Assembly: GCF_029815055.1 (NCBI RefSeq)
Contig: NZ_JAPPWA010000002.1
Span: 372,001-436,000 of the forward strand
Source of the DNA: Ignatzschineria sp. RMDPL8A
GTDB taxonomy: Bacteria > Pseudomonadota > Gammaproteobacteria > Cardiobacteriales > Wohlfahrtiimonadaceae
Length of the DNA stretch: 64,000 nucleotides
Direction: 5' to 3'
The position numbers and the translations under genes were made by a program. This document shows positions 50,996 through 60,812 of this stretch, one piece after another (the first letter of the stretch is position 1; every line of letters begins with the position of its first letter). The notes beneath the pieces are model-generated. The model was not told the origin of the DNA. It did no database searches and was given only the letters and a program-made list of their open reading frames with translations.

Positions 50996-53662
50996 ATGTC
51001 TAAGCAGATGTTAAAACATGATGTCGATCCAATGGAAACACAGGATTGGGTAGACTCAATTGAGAGTGTATTAGACACTGACGGCGAAGAACGTGCCCAT
51101 TACTTGATTGAAAAAGTGATCGAACGTGCGCATCGCGATGGAGTGAAAATCCCATTCTCAGGAACAACGGAATATATCAATACCATTCCTGCAGATAAAC
51201 AACCTCGTTATCCTGGTAACTCGGAATTGGAACATAAAATCCGCTCCTATACCCGTTGGAATGCGATGGCATTGATCGTTAAAGCCAATATGGAAGATTC
51301 CTCAATTGGTGGACACATTGCAAGTTATGCATCGCTTGCGACCATGTGGGAAGTGGGTTTTAACCATTTCTGGAAAGGCTCAAACGAGAATCAAGAAGGC
51401 GATTTAATTTTCTTCCAAGGACACTCAGACCCCGGTATCTACGCGCGTGCGTTTATTGAAGGGCGCATCACCGAAGAAGAGATGATGAATTTCCGCCGTG
51501 AGGTGGATGGTAATGGACTTCCATCATATCCGCATCCATGGCTGATGAAAGAATTTTGGCAATTCCCAACGGTATCGATGGGACTTGGCCCGATTCAAGC
51601 GATCTATCAAGCGCGCTTCTTAAAATATCTCCACTCACGCGGATTAGCCGATACAGAAGGCCGTAAAGTCTGGTGTTTCTGTGGCGATGGTGAGATGGAT
51701 GAGCCAGAATCACTCGGAGCAATCTCACTTGCAGGACGCGAAAAACTTGATAACTTAATTTTCGTGATTAACTGTAACTTACAACGTCTTGACGGCCCAG
51801 TTCGTGGGAACGGCAAGATTATCCAAGAGCTTGAATCAGGCTTCCGCGGCAACGGCTGGAACGTGATTAAACTCATTTGGGGCAACGGTTGGGATTCACT
51901 GTTAGCGCAAGATCATGACGGAATTCTCCGTAAACGCATGATGGAGTGTGTCGATGGGGATTATCAAACCTATAAATCCCGCGATGGCGCGTATGTTCGC
52001 GAACATTTCTTCAATAGTCCTGAGCTTAAAGCGATGGTTGCGCACATGTCCGATAACGACGTATGGCGTTTAAATCGCGGTGGACACGATGAGAATAAAG
52101 TGTTTGCAGCCTATGATGCAGCGGTGAAAACGGAAGGTAAACCTACTGTTATTTTAGTGAAAACCATCAAAGGCTACGGAATGGGCCAAGATGGGGAGGC
52201 GCAAAATACCGCTCACCAACAAAAATCCGTGAGCGTTGAGACCTTACGCCGTTTCCGTGACCGTTTTGAAGTGCCAATCTCGGATGAAGATTTAGAAGAG
52301 ATCAACTTCATTCGCCCACCAGAGGGTAGCCCAGAGCTTGAATATCTGCACGAGCGCCGTAAAGCACTTGGCGGTTATCTGCCAAAACGTCGTCCAAAAA
52401 CCGATGTTGCGCTAAAAGTACCTGCGCTTGATGCCTTTAAAAATCAATTAGCAGCGACCGCTGAAGGGCGCGAAATTTCAACCACCATGAGCTTTGTGCG
52501 TATTTTAAATACCTTAGTGCGCGATAAAGAGCTGGGTAAAAACATTGTGCCGATTCTAGTAGACGAATCTCGTACCTTTGGTATGGAAGGGATGTTCCGT
52601 CAGCTTGGGATTTGGTCGCAAGCAGGGCAGCAATATACCCCGCAAGATGCGGATCAATTGATGTTCTATAAAGAATCAAAAGATGGTCAGATCCTCCAAG
52701 AAGGGATCAACGAAGCGGGCGCGATGAGCTCATGGATTGCCGCAGCAACCTCCTATGCCAACTCAAATGTTCCGATGATTCCATTTTTTGTCTGCTACTC
52801 TATGTTCCAACTGCAACGTACGATGGACTTAGTGTGGGCGGCAGCGGATCAGCGTTCGCGCGGATTCTTAATGGGTGGTACCGCTGGGCGCACAACGCTT
52901 AACGGCGAAGGCTTACAGCATCAGGATGGCCACAGCCATATCTTAGCGAGCCTCATTCCTAACTGTGTATCCTATGATCCAGCGCTTCAATATGAGTTAG
53001 CAGTGATCATTCAAGACGGTTTAAAACGCATGGTGGAAGACCAAGAAGATGTCTTCTATTACATCACCATCATGAACGAAAACTACGCGCACCCAGAGAT
53101 GCCCGAAGGCGTTGAGAATGACATTCTTAAAGGGATGTATCTCTTCCGTAAAGGCGGCGAGAGCGATCTAAAAGTTCGTCTTTTAGGCGCAGGCACCATC
53201 TTCCAAGAGGTGTTAAAAGCAGCGGATCTTCTTAAAAATGATTGGAACGTTGAAGCGGATATCTGGAGCTGCCCAAGCTTTACTGAGCTTGCGCGTGATT
53301 TCCATGAAGTAGAGCGTCAAAACCTCTTCAATCCAGGTGCAGAAGCGAAAGAATCGTATGTTGGCTCATGCCTCAATGATTCCGATGCGCCGGTGATTGT
53401 ATCAACCGACTACGTCAGAATGTATGCAGAGCAGATTCGCCCAGCGATCACAGCGCCGTATCGCGTCCTTGGAACCGATGGTTTCGGCCGTTCAGATACC
53501 CGTGCGCAACTGCGTAAATTCTTTGAAGTCGATCGTTATTACGTCACCATCGCGGCATTAAGCGAGCTTGCAAAACAGGGCAAGATCGAAGCTAGCGTTG
53601 TGGCAAAAGCGATTGAGAAATACAACATTGATGTTAATAAACCCAATCCTTTAACGGTGTAA
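50996..53662 (+). CDS. aceE: Pyruvate dehydrogenase E1 component (homodimeric type)
   Basis: Thiamine-diphosphate-dependent E1 of 888 residues, the length of the E. coli enzyme. Motifs are the ThDP-binding CGDGEMDEPESLGAI ... LIFVINCNLQRLDGPVRGNG, the IGGHIASYASLATMWEVGFNHFW entry with the GHSDPGIYARAF loop, and TAGRTTLNGEGLQHQDGHSH in the pyrimidine domain. It decarboxylates pyruvate and acetylates the lipoyl groups of AceF. ATG 50996 follows TTGAGGAAAAAG. No pdhR repressor gene precedes it, unlike in enterobacteria. Confidence 0.97.
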   Translation: MSKQMLKHDVDPMETQDWVDSIESVLDTDGEERAHYLIEKVIERAHRDGVKIPFSGTTEYINTIPADKQPRYPGNSELEHKIRSYTRWNAMALIVKANMEDSSIGGHIASYASLATMWEVGFNHFWKGSNENQEGDLIFFQGHSDPGIYARAFIEGRITEEEMMNFRREVDGNGLPSYPHPWLMKEFWQFPTVSMGLGPIQAIYQARFLKYLHSRGLADTEGRKVWCFCGDGEMDEPESLGAISLAGREKLDNLIFVINCNLQRLDGPVRGNGKIIQELESGFRGNGWNVIKLIWGNGWDSLLAQDHDGILRKRMMECVDGDYQTYKSRDGAYVREHFFNSPELKAMVAHMSDNDVWRLNRGGHDENKVFAAYDAAVKTEGKPTVILVKTIKGYGMGQDGEAQNTAHQQKSVSVETLRRFRDRFEVPISDEDLEEINFIRPPEGSPELEYLHERRKALGGYLPKRRPKTDVALKVPALDAFKNQLAATAEGREISTTMSFVRILNTLVRDKELGKNIVPILVDESRTFGMEGMFRQLGIWSQAGQQYTPQDADQLMFYKESKDGQILQEGINEAGAMSSWIAAATSYANSNVPMIPFFVCYSMFQLQRTMDLVWAAADQRSRGFLMGGTAGRTTLNGEGLQHQDGHSHILASLIPNCVSYDPALQYELAVIIQDGLKRMVEDQEDVFYYITIMNENYAHPEMPEGVENDILKGMYLFRKGGESDLKVRLLGAGTIFQEVLKAADLLKNDWNVEADIWSCPSFTELARDFHEVERQNLFNPGAEAKESYVGSCLNDSDAPVIVSTDYVRMYAEQIRPAITAPYRVLGTDGFGRSDTRAQLRKFFEVDRYYVTIAALSELAKQGKIEASVVAKAIEKYNIDVNKPNPLTV

Positions 53663-53690
53663 TCGCGTCAATTTCTTAAATGATGCAAAG

Positions 53691-53749
53691 GCGCTTAAAG
53701 TCTGCAAACTCCCTTTTATATAGGGAGAGAAAAGAACAGCTTTAAGCGC
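53691..53749 (+). repeat. Nested hairpin in the aceE-aceF intercistronic gap
   Basis: A perfect 10-bp inverted repeat, GCGCTTAAAG (53691-53700) and CTTTAAGCGC (53740-53749), encloses a second 6-bp hairpin, CTCCCT (53709-53714) and AGGGAG (53722-53727). No T tract follows, so it is not a standard terminator. It may be an RNA-processing or stability element between the two cistrons. Confidence 0.7.
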
Positions 53750-53803
53750 ACTTCCAACCGTTAAATACCCTTTGGGTTCATTATGAAAAAAGGATAAAAA
53801 ATT

Positions 53804-55498
53804 ATGGCAAAAGTTGATTTAATTGTGCCAGATATTGGGAATTTTGATGACGTCGATGTAATTGAAATTCTTGCAAATGTGGGCGATACCGTCGCAATCG
53901 ATGATCCGATTCTAACGCTTGAATCCGATAAAGCATCGATGGATGTGCCTGCTGATAAGGCCGGTACCATTACGGAAATTTTAGTAAAAATTGGCGATAA
54001 GATTAAAGAAGGCGACGTTTACGCGCGTATCGATATGAGTGCGGTAGATGCGCCGAAGGCTGAAGAGCCAAGCGTTGAAGCGCCCAAAGCGGATGCACCT
54101 GTCGTCGCTCAAGAAGCGCCACAAGCAGCTCCTGCACCGGTTTCAGCCGCTGCGGAAGTGATTGAACTTCGTGTGCCTGATATTGGGAATTTCGATGAAG
54201 TCGACGTAATTGAAGTGCTTGCTTCGGCAGGCGATCGCGTTGAGCTTGATCAGCCTCTATTAACTTTGGAATCTGATAAAGCGTCGATGGACGTTCCGGC
54301 TGAAAAAGCGGGCGTGATCGAATCGATTGTGGTGAATGTGGGCGATAAAATCAAAGAGGGTGACCTCATTGGTACGCTTAAAGTGGAAGGTGCAGCCCCT
54401 GCGGCAGCGGCGCAATCTGCTCCCGCGCAAGCACAAGTAGCTTCACAAGCGGCAGCACCGGCGCGTACAGAGTCGATCGCATCAGTGACGGGCGTTTTCA
54501 AAGCACCTCACCCAGCAGATCCCATTCCAGAAGCACCGCACATGCCAGAGCCAGCGGCAAGCGTTGATATCTCAACCGCGCACGCATCACCTTCAGTTCG
54601 TGCATTTGCTCGTGAACTTGGCGCAGACTTAAATCAAGTGAAAGGTAGCGGACGTAAAGGCCGTATTCTTCGCGATGACGTTACGCTCTACATTAAAAAT
54701 GTGCTCTCAGGCAAAACGCAATTGGCTGGCGCAGCGGCACCGCAAGGCGCATCTTATGGTGGAGGACTCGATCTTCTTCCATGGCCAAAAGTGGACTTTG
54801 CGAAATTTGGTGAGATTGAAGAAGCGCCACTGTCGCGCATTAAGAAAATCTCAGGGGCAAACCTTGCGCGTAACTGGGCGATGATTCCCCATGTTGCGCA
54901 ATTTGATGAAGCGGATATCACCAGTTTAGAAGCCCTTCGTAAACAGCTCAATAAAGAGTTTGAGCGAGAAGGTGCGCGTCTAACGATTCTCGCATTCTTA
55001 GTGAAAGCCTGTGTGAAAGCACTGCAAAAATTCCCTGAATTTAATAGCTCGCTTGATGGCGATAAACTTATTCTTAAAAAGTACTATCACATCGGTTTTG
55101 CAGCGGATACGCCGAATGGCTTAGTGGTTCCTGTGATTCGTGATTGTGATAAGAAAGGGGTGATCGAGATCGCTGCTGAAATGCGTGAACTTGCTGGTCT
55201 TGCCCGTGATGGAAAATTAAAACCGGATCAAATGCAGGGCGGAACATTTACCATTTCATCCTTAGGCGGCATTGGTGGAACGAATTTTATTCCGATCATT
55301 AATGCGCCAGAAGTGGCAATTTTAGGGGTATCTCGTAATGAGACCAAGCCTGTGTGGAATGGTAAAGAGTTTGAGCCACGCTTAATGCTTCCACTCTCAT
55401 TATCATACGATCACCGCGTGATCGACGGGGCGCTCGGGGCACGCTTTATAGTGTACTTAAACGCGCTTCTCACCGATATGCGCCGTGCGTTAATTTAG
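53804..55498 (+). CDS. aceF: Dihydrolipoamide acetyltransferase, pyruvate dehydrogenase E2
   Basis: E2 core protein of 564 residues. Two lipoyl domains carry the lysine in ESDKASMD (Lys43 and Lys159), joined by Ala/Pro-rich linkers. A peripheral-subunit-binding domain follows (about 264-300, ASPSVRAFARELG ... GSGRKGRILRDDV). The catalytic domain (about 340-564) ends with the active-site SYDHRVIDGALGARF. E. coli AceF has three lipoyl domains; here there are two, and a third sits on LpdA. It forms an operon with lpdA 8 bp downstream. Confidence 0.96.
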   Translation: MAKVDLIVPDIGNFDDVDVIEILANVGDTVAIDDPILTLESDKASMDVPADKAGTITEILVKIGDKIKEGDVYARIDMSAVDAPKAEEPSVEAPKADAPVVAQEAPQAAPAPVSAAAEVIELRVPDIGNFDEVDVIEVLASAGDRVELDQPLLTLESDKASMDVPAEKAGVIESIVVNVGDKIKEGDLIGTLKVEGAAPAAAAQSAPAQAQVASQAAAPARTESIASVTGVFKAPHPADPIPEAPHMPEPAASVDISTAHASPSVRAFARELGADLNQVKGSGRKGRILRDDVTLYIKNVLSGKTQLAGAAAPQGASYGGGLDLLPWPKVDFAKFGEIEEAPLSRIKKISGANLARNWAMIPHVAQFDEADITSLEALRKQLNKEFEREGARLTILAFLVKACVKALQKFPEFNSSLDGDKLILKKYYHIGFAADTPNGLVVPVIRDCDKKGVIEIAAEMRELAGLARDGKLKPDQMQGGTFTISSLGGIGGTNFIPIINAPEVAILGVSRNETKPVWNGKEFEPRLMLPLSLSYDHRVIDGALGARFIVYLNALLTDMRRALI

Positions 55499-55506
55499 GA
55501 GGAGAG

Positions 55507-57285
55507 ATGGCTATAGAAATGAAATTACCTGACATCGGTAATTTTGATGGTGTCGATGTCATCGAAGTGTTGGTGAATGTGGGCGATAGCGTTGCGGTGG
55601 ATGATCCACTTTTAACGCTTGAATCTGACAAAGCCTCAATGGATGTTCCGGCAGAAATTGCGGGCACCATTACGGAAATTTTAGTGAATGTAGGCGATCA
55701 AATTAAAGAGGGCGATGCGATTTTCCGTATCGAGCCTTCTGAAGGCGCGCCGGCTGTTGAGGCTAAAGCTGAAACGGCTCAACCTGCTTCTGCGCCTTGC
55801 GCTGACGAGAGTGTAAATACAAGTGCAAGTGCTGAAAAATCAGCAGCGCCATCTGAAGGGATCAAATCAAGCGTTGTTGCACCTGATTGTGATCTTCTAG
55901 TGATTGGTGCCGGCCCTGGTGGATATTCGGCGGCATTCCGTGCGGCGGATCTTGGCTTAAAAGTAATTTTAGTTGAGAAATATCCAACGCTTGGCGGCGT
56001 GTGTCTAAATGTGGGCTGTATTCCATCGAAAGCGCTCCTTAAAGTTGCGGGCGTGATTGATGAAGCGAAAGTATCGAACGATTACGGCGTTGATTTTGGC
56101 ACTCCGAAAATTGATCTCGATAAGCTTCGTGGTTACAAAGAGTCGGTGGTGAACAAACTCACTGGCGGCTTAGGTGGCATGGCGAAGATGCGTAATGTGG
56201 AAGTGGTTCAAGGCACCGCAACCTTTGAAAGCGATCACACCGTTAAAGTGATCTATCATGGGGACGTGCGTGAAATTACCTTCCATAACGCCATTATTGC
56301 CGCGGGTTCACGGGCGATTAATTTGCCCTTTATGCCGGAAGATCCGCGTATTATCGATTCAACCGGCGCGCTTAAATTGGAAGATATTCCAAAACGCATG
56401 CTCGTTGTCGGTGGCGGAATTATCGGCCTTGAGATGGCAACGGTTTATTCAACGCTTGGCTCGAAAGTGTCGATTGTTGAATTTACTGATGGCTTTATGC
56501 CGGGCGCGGACCGTGACCTTGTTTCGGTGTTTGAAAAGCACAATAAAAACCGCTTTGAGCGCGTGATGTTTGGCACAAAAGTGGTGGCAGCGGAAGCGAC
56601 CGATGCGGGCATTAAAGTAAGCTTTGAAGGCAACGCGCCGATCGCTGATGAAGTCTATGATCGCGTATTAGTTGCGGTTGGGCGTGCGCCAAATGGGCAT
56701 CTTCTTGATGCAGAAAAAGCGGGCGTAATTGTTGATGAGCGCGGGTTTATCAGCGTTGATAAGCAGATGCGTACTAACGTTCCGCACATCTTTGCGATCG
56801 GCGATATTGTGGGTCAGCCAATGCTTGCCCATAAAGCCGTGCATGAGGCCCATGTGGCGGCGGAAGTGTGTGCCGGTCACAAGCGTTTCTTCGATGTGCG
56901 TCAAATTCCTTCGGTTGCGTATGCTGATCCTGAAATTGCTTGGGCAGGGCTCACCGAAACGGAAGCGAAAGCGAAAAATATTCCGTATGAAAAATCGGTG
57001 TTCCCATGGGCGGCAAGCGGAAAAGCGATCGCCAATAACCGTGATGAAGGCTTTACCAAACTGCTCTTTGATCCTGAAACAAAACAGATCATTGGTGGCG
57101 GTATTGTCGGCACGCACGCGGGCGATCTGATTGGTGAGGTTTGCCTTGCCGTTGAGATGGGCGCGGATAATATCGATATGGGTCACACCATTCACCCGCA
57201 TCCGACCTTAACCGAATCGCTTGGAATGGCGGCGGAAAACTTAGAGGGCGCGTGTACGGATCTACCGCCTAAAAAACGTCGTTAA
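55507..57285 (+). CDS. lpdA: Dihydrolipoamide dehydrogenase with N-terminal lipoyl domain
   Basis: E3 of 592 residues, about 115 longer than the common form because of an N-terminal lipoyl domain (Lys42 in ESDKASMD) and an Ala/Ser/Glu-rich linker. The reductase part starts near 128: GAGPGGYSAAFRAADLG (134-150), redox Cys166 and Cys171 in GGVCLNVGCIPSK, GGGIIGLEMATVY for NAD, and the C-terminal HPHPTLTES with the catalytic His. Neisserial E3 (P64k) has the same fusion. The lipoyl domain closely resembles those of AceF. AGGAGGAG precedes the ATG. Confidence 0.96.
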   Translation: MAIEMKLPDIGNFDGVDVIEVLVNVGDSVAVDDPLLTLESDKASMDVPAEIAGTITEILVNVGDQIKEGDAIFRIEPSEGAPAVEAKAETAQPASAPCADESVNTSASAEKSAAPSEGIKSSVVAPDCDLLVIGAGPGGYSAAFRAADLGLKVILVEKYPTLGGVCLNVGCIPSKALLKVAGVIDEAKVSNDYGVDFGTPKIDLDKLRGYKESVVNKLTGGLGGMAKMRNVEVVQGTATFESDHTVKVIYHGDVREITFHNAIIAAGSRAINLPFMPEDPRIIDSTGALKLEDIPKRMLVVGGGIIGLEMATVYSTLGSKVSIVEFTDGFMPGADRDLVSVFEKHNKNRFERVMFGTKVVAAEATDAGIKVSFEGNAPIADEVYDRVLVAVGRAPNGHLLDAEKAGVIVDERGFISVDKQMRTNVPHIFAIGDIVGQPMLAHKAVHEAHVAAEVCAGHKRFFDVRQIPSVAYADPEIAWAGLTETEAKAKNIPYEKSVFPWAASGKAIANNRDEGFTKLLFDPETKQIIGGGIVGTHAGDLIGEVCLAVEMGADNIDMGHTIHPHPTLTESLGMAAENLEGACTDLPPKKRR

Positions 57286-57308
57286 TTTAAGTTAAAATTT
57301 AACGTAAA

Positions 57309-57345
57309 AATAATCCCCCGTGATGAACGTCATTGGGGGATTTTT
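57309..57345 (+). terminator. Terminator of the aceE-aceF-lpdA operon
   Basis: AATCCCCC and GGGGGATT form a stem with additional inner pairing (TGA / TCA), followed by TTTTT. Confidence 0.85.
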
Positions 57346-57389
57346 ATTGCTACAATAACCGCTCGTTATGTGAGTGCAAGGAGAGAGTT

Positions 57390-58415
57390 GTGATCGATAT
57401 TACCAAGGCCGAGATTGAGAATATTATTATCCATAAGGTGGGCAATAAGGGGCAAGAAGAGGGCTGTCTCTTTTCGGAAACGGAAGCGACGCCGAGTGAA
57501 TATTTAAAAATGCTCCTCACCGAACATTATCTGCGCCCGCTATCTGAGGTGACCGAGCCCTCGATCTTCTATCATGAATCGGATCTTGAGCTCAACGCCA
57601 TTGCACAATTTTCTGAGAGCCTTTTTAACGCGCCGGAGAGCTTTAAAGAGCAATCGATCAAGATCGCCAAACATCTCTATAGCGTCTCCAATCACCCCAA
57701 TATCGCGGGTGGTGAGTTTATCGCCATTCTGTTTTCAAACATTGTCGTCGGTAGCGCAAATTCAATGGGATTAGCGGTATTAAAAGTGGAATCGAAAGAT
57801 GATTATCTCGATATTCGTAATGAAAATGGCACGCTTGAGCTCATTGAAAAAGAGGGGATTGCCCTTCGCGAGATTCAGAAAGGAGCGCTTATTTTATCGA
57901 GCGATATGTCCGTGCTTGCGATCGACATCCTCAAAAAACGCACGAAATATTGGCACGATGATTTCTTAAAAGTTGCGCCAAAAAAGACGGAAGAGGCGGA
58001 ACTTAAAGCAAGTGGCGATATTCTCCGTGGGCTGTCGAGCCGGATCGAGAATCCAAGCGATCATTTAGCCTTTAATCAAGGATTGGAAAATTATCTTGAT
58101 CAGCGTGATGAGCTTGAGCTTCGCGATCTGCACGATCTCTCAAAACCCTATTTAGAGCCGCAAGAGATCGATCGGGTCTTTAATGCAGCGCAGAGTAAAG
58201 CGGGGTTTGAATTTGATAACGAGCTCAAAATCCCGAGCGAGCGCTTTCGTCTACAGGCCAAAAATGTGATGAAAAAGACGCGTATTATTGATGGGGTTAA
58301 TCTTGTGGTAACCAATGAAGATGCCTATCTCAATGGCATAAAAATTGAAGAGCGCGATGGCGGATTTAGAGCAATTATCGATTTCGATATTTATGAGTCG
58401 CTAAAAGAGAATTAG
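57390..58415 (+). CDS. Nucleoid-associated protein (YejK/NdpA family)
   Basis: A 341-residue protein with the features of the 37-kDa nucleoid-associated family: an N-terminal IENIIIHKVGNKGQEEG start, the GGEFIAILFSNIV strand region, an acidic middle, and the C-terminal IDGVNLVVTNEDAYLNGIKIEER segment. YejK binds topoisomerases and nucleoid DNA, but its exact role is unclear. The start is GTG 57390 with AAGGAG at 7 nt; the frame upstream overlaps the lpdA terminator and is not coding. Confidence 0.82.
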   Translation: MIDITKAEIENIIIHKVGNKGQEEGCLFSETEATPSEYLKMLLTEHYLRPLSEVTEPSIFYHESDLELNAIAQFSESLFNAPESFKEQSIKIAKHLYSVSNHPNIAGGEFIAILFSNIVVGSANSMGLAVLKVESKDDYLDIRNENGTLELIEKEGIALREIQKGALILSSDMSVLAIDILKKRTKYWHDDFLKVAPKKTEEAELKASGDILRGLSSRIENPSDHLAFNQGLENYLDQRDELELRDLHDLSKPYLEPQEIDRVFNAAQSKAGFEFDNELKIPSERFRLQAKNVMKKTRIIDGVNLVVTNEDAYLNGIKIEERDGGFRAIIDFDIYESLKEN

Positions 58416-58433
58416 GTCTGTTTTGTGAAGACT

Positions 58434-58477
58434 AAAGGATCGTCTAAGTGTATGAGTGAGCTTGGCGATCCTTTTTT
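58434..58477 (+). terminator. Terminator after the nucleoid-associated protein gene
   Basis: AAGGATCG and CGATCCTT form an 8-bp stem with a 23-nt loop, followed by T. Confidence 0.75.
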
Positions 58478-58541
58478 ATTGCGTGGCGGAATATTTTAAT
58501 ATTTAAGAATAAATCAGCTAGAAATTGCGAGAATAGGGGGC

Positions 58542-59114
58542 TTATAAGATAATTTGCGTCAGTTCTTTCACCATTTGCCCAGTTAATCCCCAAATTTTAT
58601 AGTCGCGATAGTGATAACAAGGTGTATTATGGTAGGTTTGCTGCGGCGCATTCTTAAGATAGGAGAGCGGGACGCTAAAGATTGAGGCGACTTCATCGTG
58701 ATTTTTCTCAAAGGTGAGCGCATCGTCAATCAGCCCGACAAAGGGACGCACCCAGATGCCATGATGAGAGACAACCGGCGTTAAACCGCCAAGCACTTCG
58801 ATCTTGTGTGGCGCAAGACCAATCTCTTCTTCCGTTTCGCGAAGAGCGGTGATGAGGAGGTTTTTATCCTCTTTTTCGCGCATGCCACCGGGGAAACAGA
58901 CTTGTCCTGCATGAGTCGTCAGATCGGATGCGCGCAGTGTAAAAATAAGTTCAGGATCATCTTTTTTAATAATGATGGCGCAGACGGCGGAATCTTTGAG
59001 GTTATGCCGTTCAACCCACGTCGGGCGATAGCCGCGTACACGATTGCGAATTTTGGCAATGGCAGGCGGGCTCTCTTCCGGAAAAAAGTGAAGGCTATTC
59101 GGTTTTTCTTTCAT
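58542..59114 (-). CDS. nudL: Nudix CoA pyrophosphatase (NudL-like)
   Basis: A 190-residue Nudix hydrolase. The Nudix box runs from GGMREKED to RETEEEIGL (about 76-100). It is preceded by TLRASDLTTHAGQVCFPGG, the extra UPF0035 motif that marks CoA-pyrophosphatases of the YeaB/NudL type. Such enzymes hydrolyse CoA and derivatives to 3',5'-ADP and phosphopantetheine. The ATG has no obvious ribosome binding site. The gene is convergent with the nucleoid-associated protein gene and divergent from the NSS transporter. Confidence 0.88.
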   Translation of the reverse strand: MKEKPNSLHFFPEESPPAIAKIRNRVRGYRPTWVERHNLKDSAVCAIIIKKDDPELIFTLRASDLTTHAGQVCFPGGMREKEDKNLLITALRETEEEIGLAPHKIEVLGGLTPVVSHHGIWVRPFVGLIDDALTFEKNHDEVASIFSVPLSYLKNAPQQTYHNTPCYHYRDYKIWGLTGQMVKELTQIIL

Positions 59115-59203
59115 AGGATTAGTACAAGATCTGTTTAATTAATAAGCAAGTTCTTTCGGTCAATTTATAGTATTGTAGCTCATATCCGGCGGTTTTTTCG
59201 TCA

Positions 59204-59232
59204 TTGACAATGAAAAAATTCAACCAGATAAG
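59204..59232 (+). promoter_or_regulatory. Putative promoter of the NSS transporter gene
   Basis: A perfect TTGACA (59204-59209) is followed at 17 bp by GATAAG (59227-59232), a moderate -10 box. Confidence 0.45.
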
Positions 59233-59265
59233 AATTATGATAATAACAATAACAGGGGGAAATTT

Positions 59266-60624
59266 ATGTCTCGTGAAACTTGGAGTAATAAAATACTCTA
59301 TATCTCAACCGTTGCCGGTGCGACCATTGGATTTGGCGCAACGTGGCGGTTTCCATATCAGGTAGGGCAAAATGGTGGCGGTGCCTATCTACTTGTTTTT
59401 ATGCTCGCCATGATTATTTTGGGTGTGCCGATGTTGATGGCGGAGCACATTATCGGGCGACGTTTGCAAACCAATACCGTCGATGCCTTTGGGCAGGGCG
59501 ATCTTAAAAAACCGATCTCCAAATTTTGGAAAGGGGTGGGGGTTTTAGCGATCATCGGGGCCTTTGGGATCTTAGCGTACTACATGGTGCTTGGGGCGTG
59601 GGTGATGAGTTACATTGCCGATATTACCCGAGGCGCGATTAACCTATCTGAGCCATTAGGGCGAGAATATATCTCCTCGTTTTTCTCGGGGTCCATCAGT
59701 AATACCTGGAAAATGTTGAGCTACACCTTTATCTTTGTGGCGATCAACTACTACATTTTAGTGAAGGGAATTATTCAAGGGATTGAGAAATTGATATCGC
59801 GGGTGATGCCTCTTTTCCTCATTATTTTAGTGGTGATGGTGATCTATTCGCTCCAGCTTCCGGGGGCAAAAGAGGGGCTTAAATTCTATCTGATTCCTGA
59901 TTTTAGTCGCATCAATGCCGGCATTTTCTTAGAGGCACTTGGGCAAGTATTCTTCGCGCTGAGTCTTGGTTTTGGGGTGATGATCACGCTCTCCTCTTAC
60001 TTACATAAAAAAGAGAATATGGTGGGCATTAGTTTATCGGCGGGTGTAATTAATACGGTAATTCCATTTTTATTAGGTTTTGTAATTTTCCCGGCGCTCT
60101 TCTCGGTAGGTATGGAGCCATCAGCAGGGCCAACGCTCGTATTCCAAGCGCTTCCGGTTGTTTTCTCTAATATGCCTTTTGGTACTGTTGTTGGGATCGC
60201 GTTCTTCTTACTCTTGATTTTTGCTGCGCTCACCACATCACTTACAATCTATGAGGTGGTGATCACAACGCTTGTGGAGAAAACGAGCATGAGCCGTAGC
60301 TTTGCGACCTTTATCACGCTCGGTACAATCTTCTTATTAGGGAACCTTCCAGCGGTATTATCCGACGGTCTATGGCAGGATGTGCGCGTATTTGGCATGA
60401 GCGTATTTGACGCGTTTGACTTCGTCAGTGCGAATATCTTCTTCGTGTTAACGAGCTTCCTCTCCTGTGTATTTATTGGCTTTGTGCTTGGTAAGAAAGT
60501 GATGATTGATGAGATTACCAATGGAAATACCATCAATCAAAAAGTTGCAGGACCGCTCTTTTACTACATCAAATATTTCATTCCGCTCTTAATTATCGTT
60601 ATTGCGTTAATGAGCTTTATGTAG
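59266..60624 (+). CDS. Neurotransmitter:sodium symporter (NSS/SNF) family transporter
   Basis: A 452-residue Na+-coupled transporter with about 11 membrane segments. The first segment carries the NSS signature: TVAGATIGFGATWRFPYQVGQNGGGAYLL (15-43), where unwound-helix residues bind Na+ and substrate. The FFALSLGFGVMITLSSY segment (about 225-245) corresponds to the sixth helix. Bacterial NSS proteins (LeuT, MhsT, TnaT) import amino acids, often hydrophobic or aromatic ones; with the tryptophanase-family gene in the same genome, aromatic substrates are possible but not shown. GGGG precedes the ATG. Confidence 0.88.
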   Translation: MSRETWSNKILYISTVAGATIGFGATWRFPYQVGQNGGGAYLLVFMLAMIILGVPMLMAEHIIGRRLQTNTVDAFGQGDLKKPISKFWKGVGVLAIIGAFGILAYYMVLGAWVMSYIADITRGAINLSEPLGREYISSFFSGSISNTWKMLSYTFIFVAINYYILVKGIIQGIEKLISRVMPLFLIILVVMVIYSLQLPGAKEGLKFYLIPDFSRINAGIFLEALGQVFFALSLGFGVMITLSSYLHKKENMVGISLSAGVINTVIPFLLGFVIFPALFSVGMEPSAGPTLVFQALPVVFSNMPFGTVVGIAFFLLLIFAALTTSLTIYEVVITTLVEKTSMSRSFATFITLGTIFLLGNLPAVLSDGLWQDVRVFGMSVFDAFDFVSANIFFVLTSFLSCVFIGFVLGKKVMIDEITNGNTINQKVAGPLFYYIKYFIPLLIIVIALMSFM

Positions 60625-60700
60625 GGAACGATGGAGTAGCAATGATGCCAATGAATTGATCCTTTATTGAGATATTCATTGATATATTCGTTGAGATAAC

Positions 60701-60743
60701 AAAAAGCCACTTTCGTGCAGTTGATGCGGAAAGTGGCTTTTTT
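60701..60743. terminator. Bidirectional terminator between the NSS gene and obgE
   Basis: AAAAAGCCACTTTC and GAAAGTGGCTTTTT form a 14-bp stem serving two convergent genes. Confidence 0.88.
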
Positions 60744-60812
60744 ATGGAGCTCTATTTATCGAGCCGTATTCTATTATTCTATCGATTGCTTATCGATCTG
60801 CCTCGGGGAGGA

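Noticed and set aside
60670-60700. Repeated GATATTCATT / GATATATTCGTT sequence after the NSS transporter gene as a CRISPR or VNTR
   Set aside because: Only two short imperfect units are present, with no spacers or array structure.
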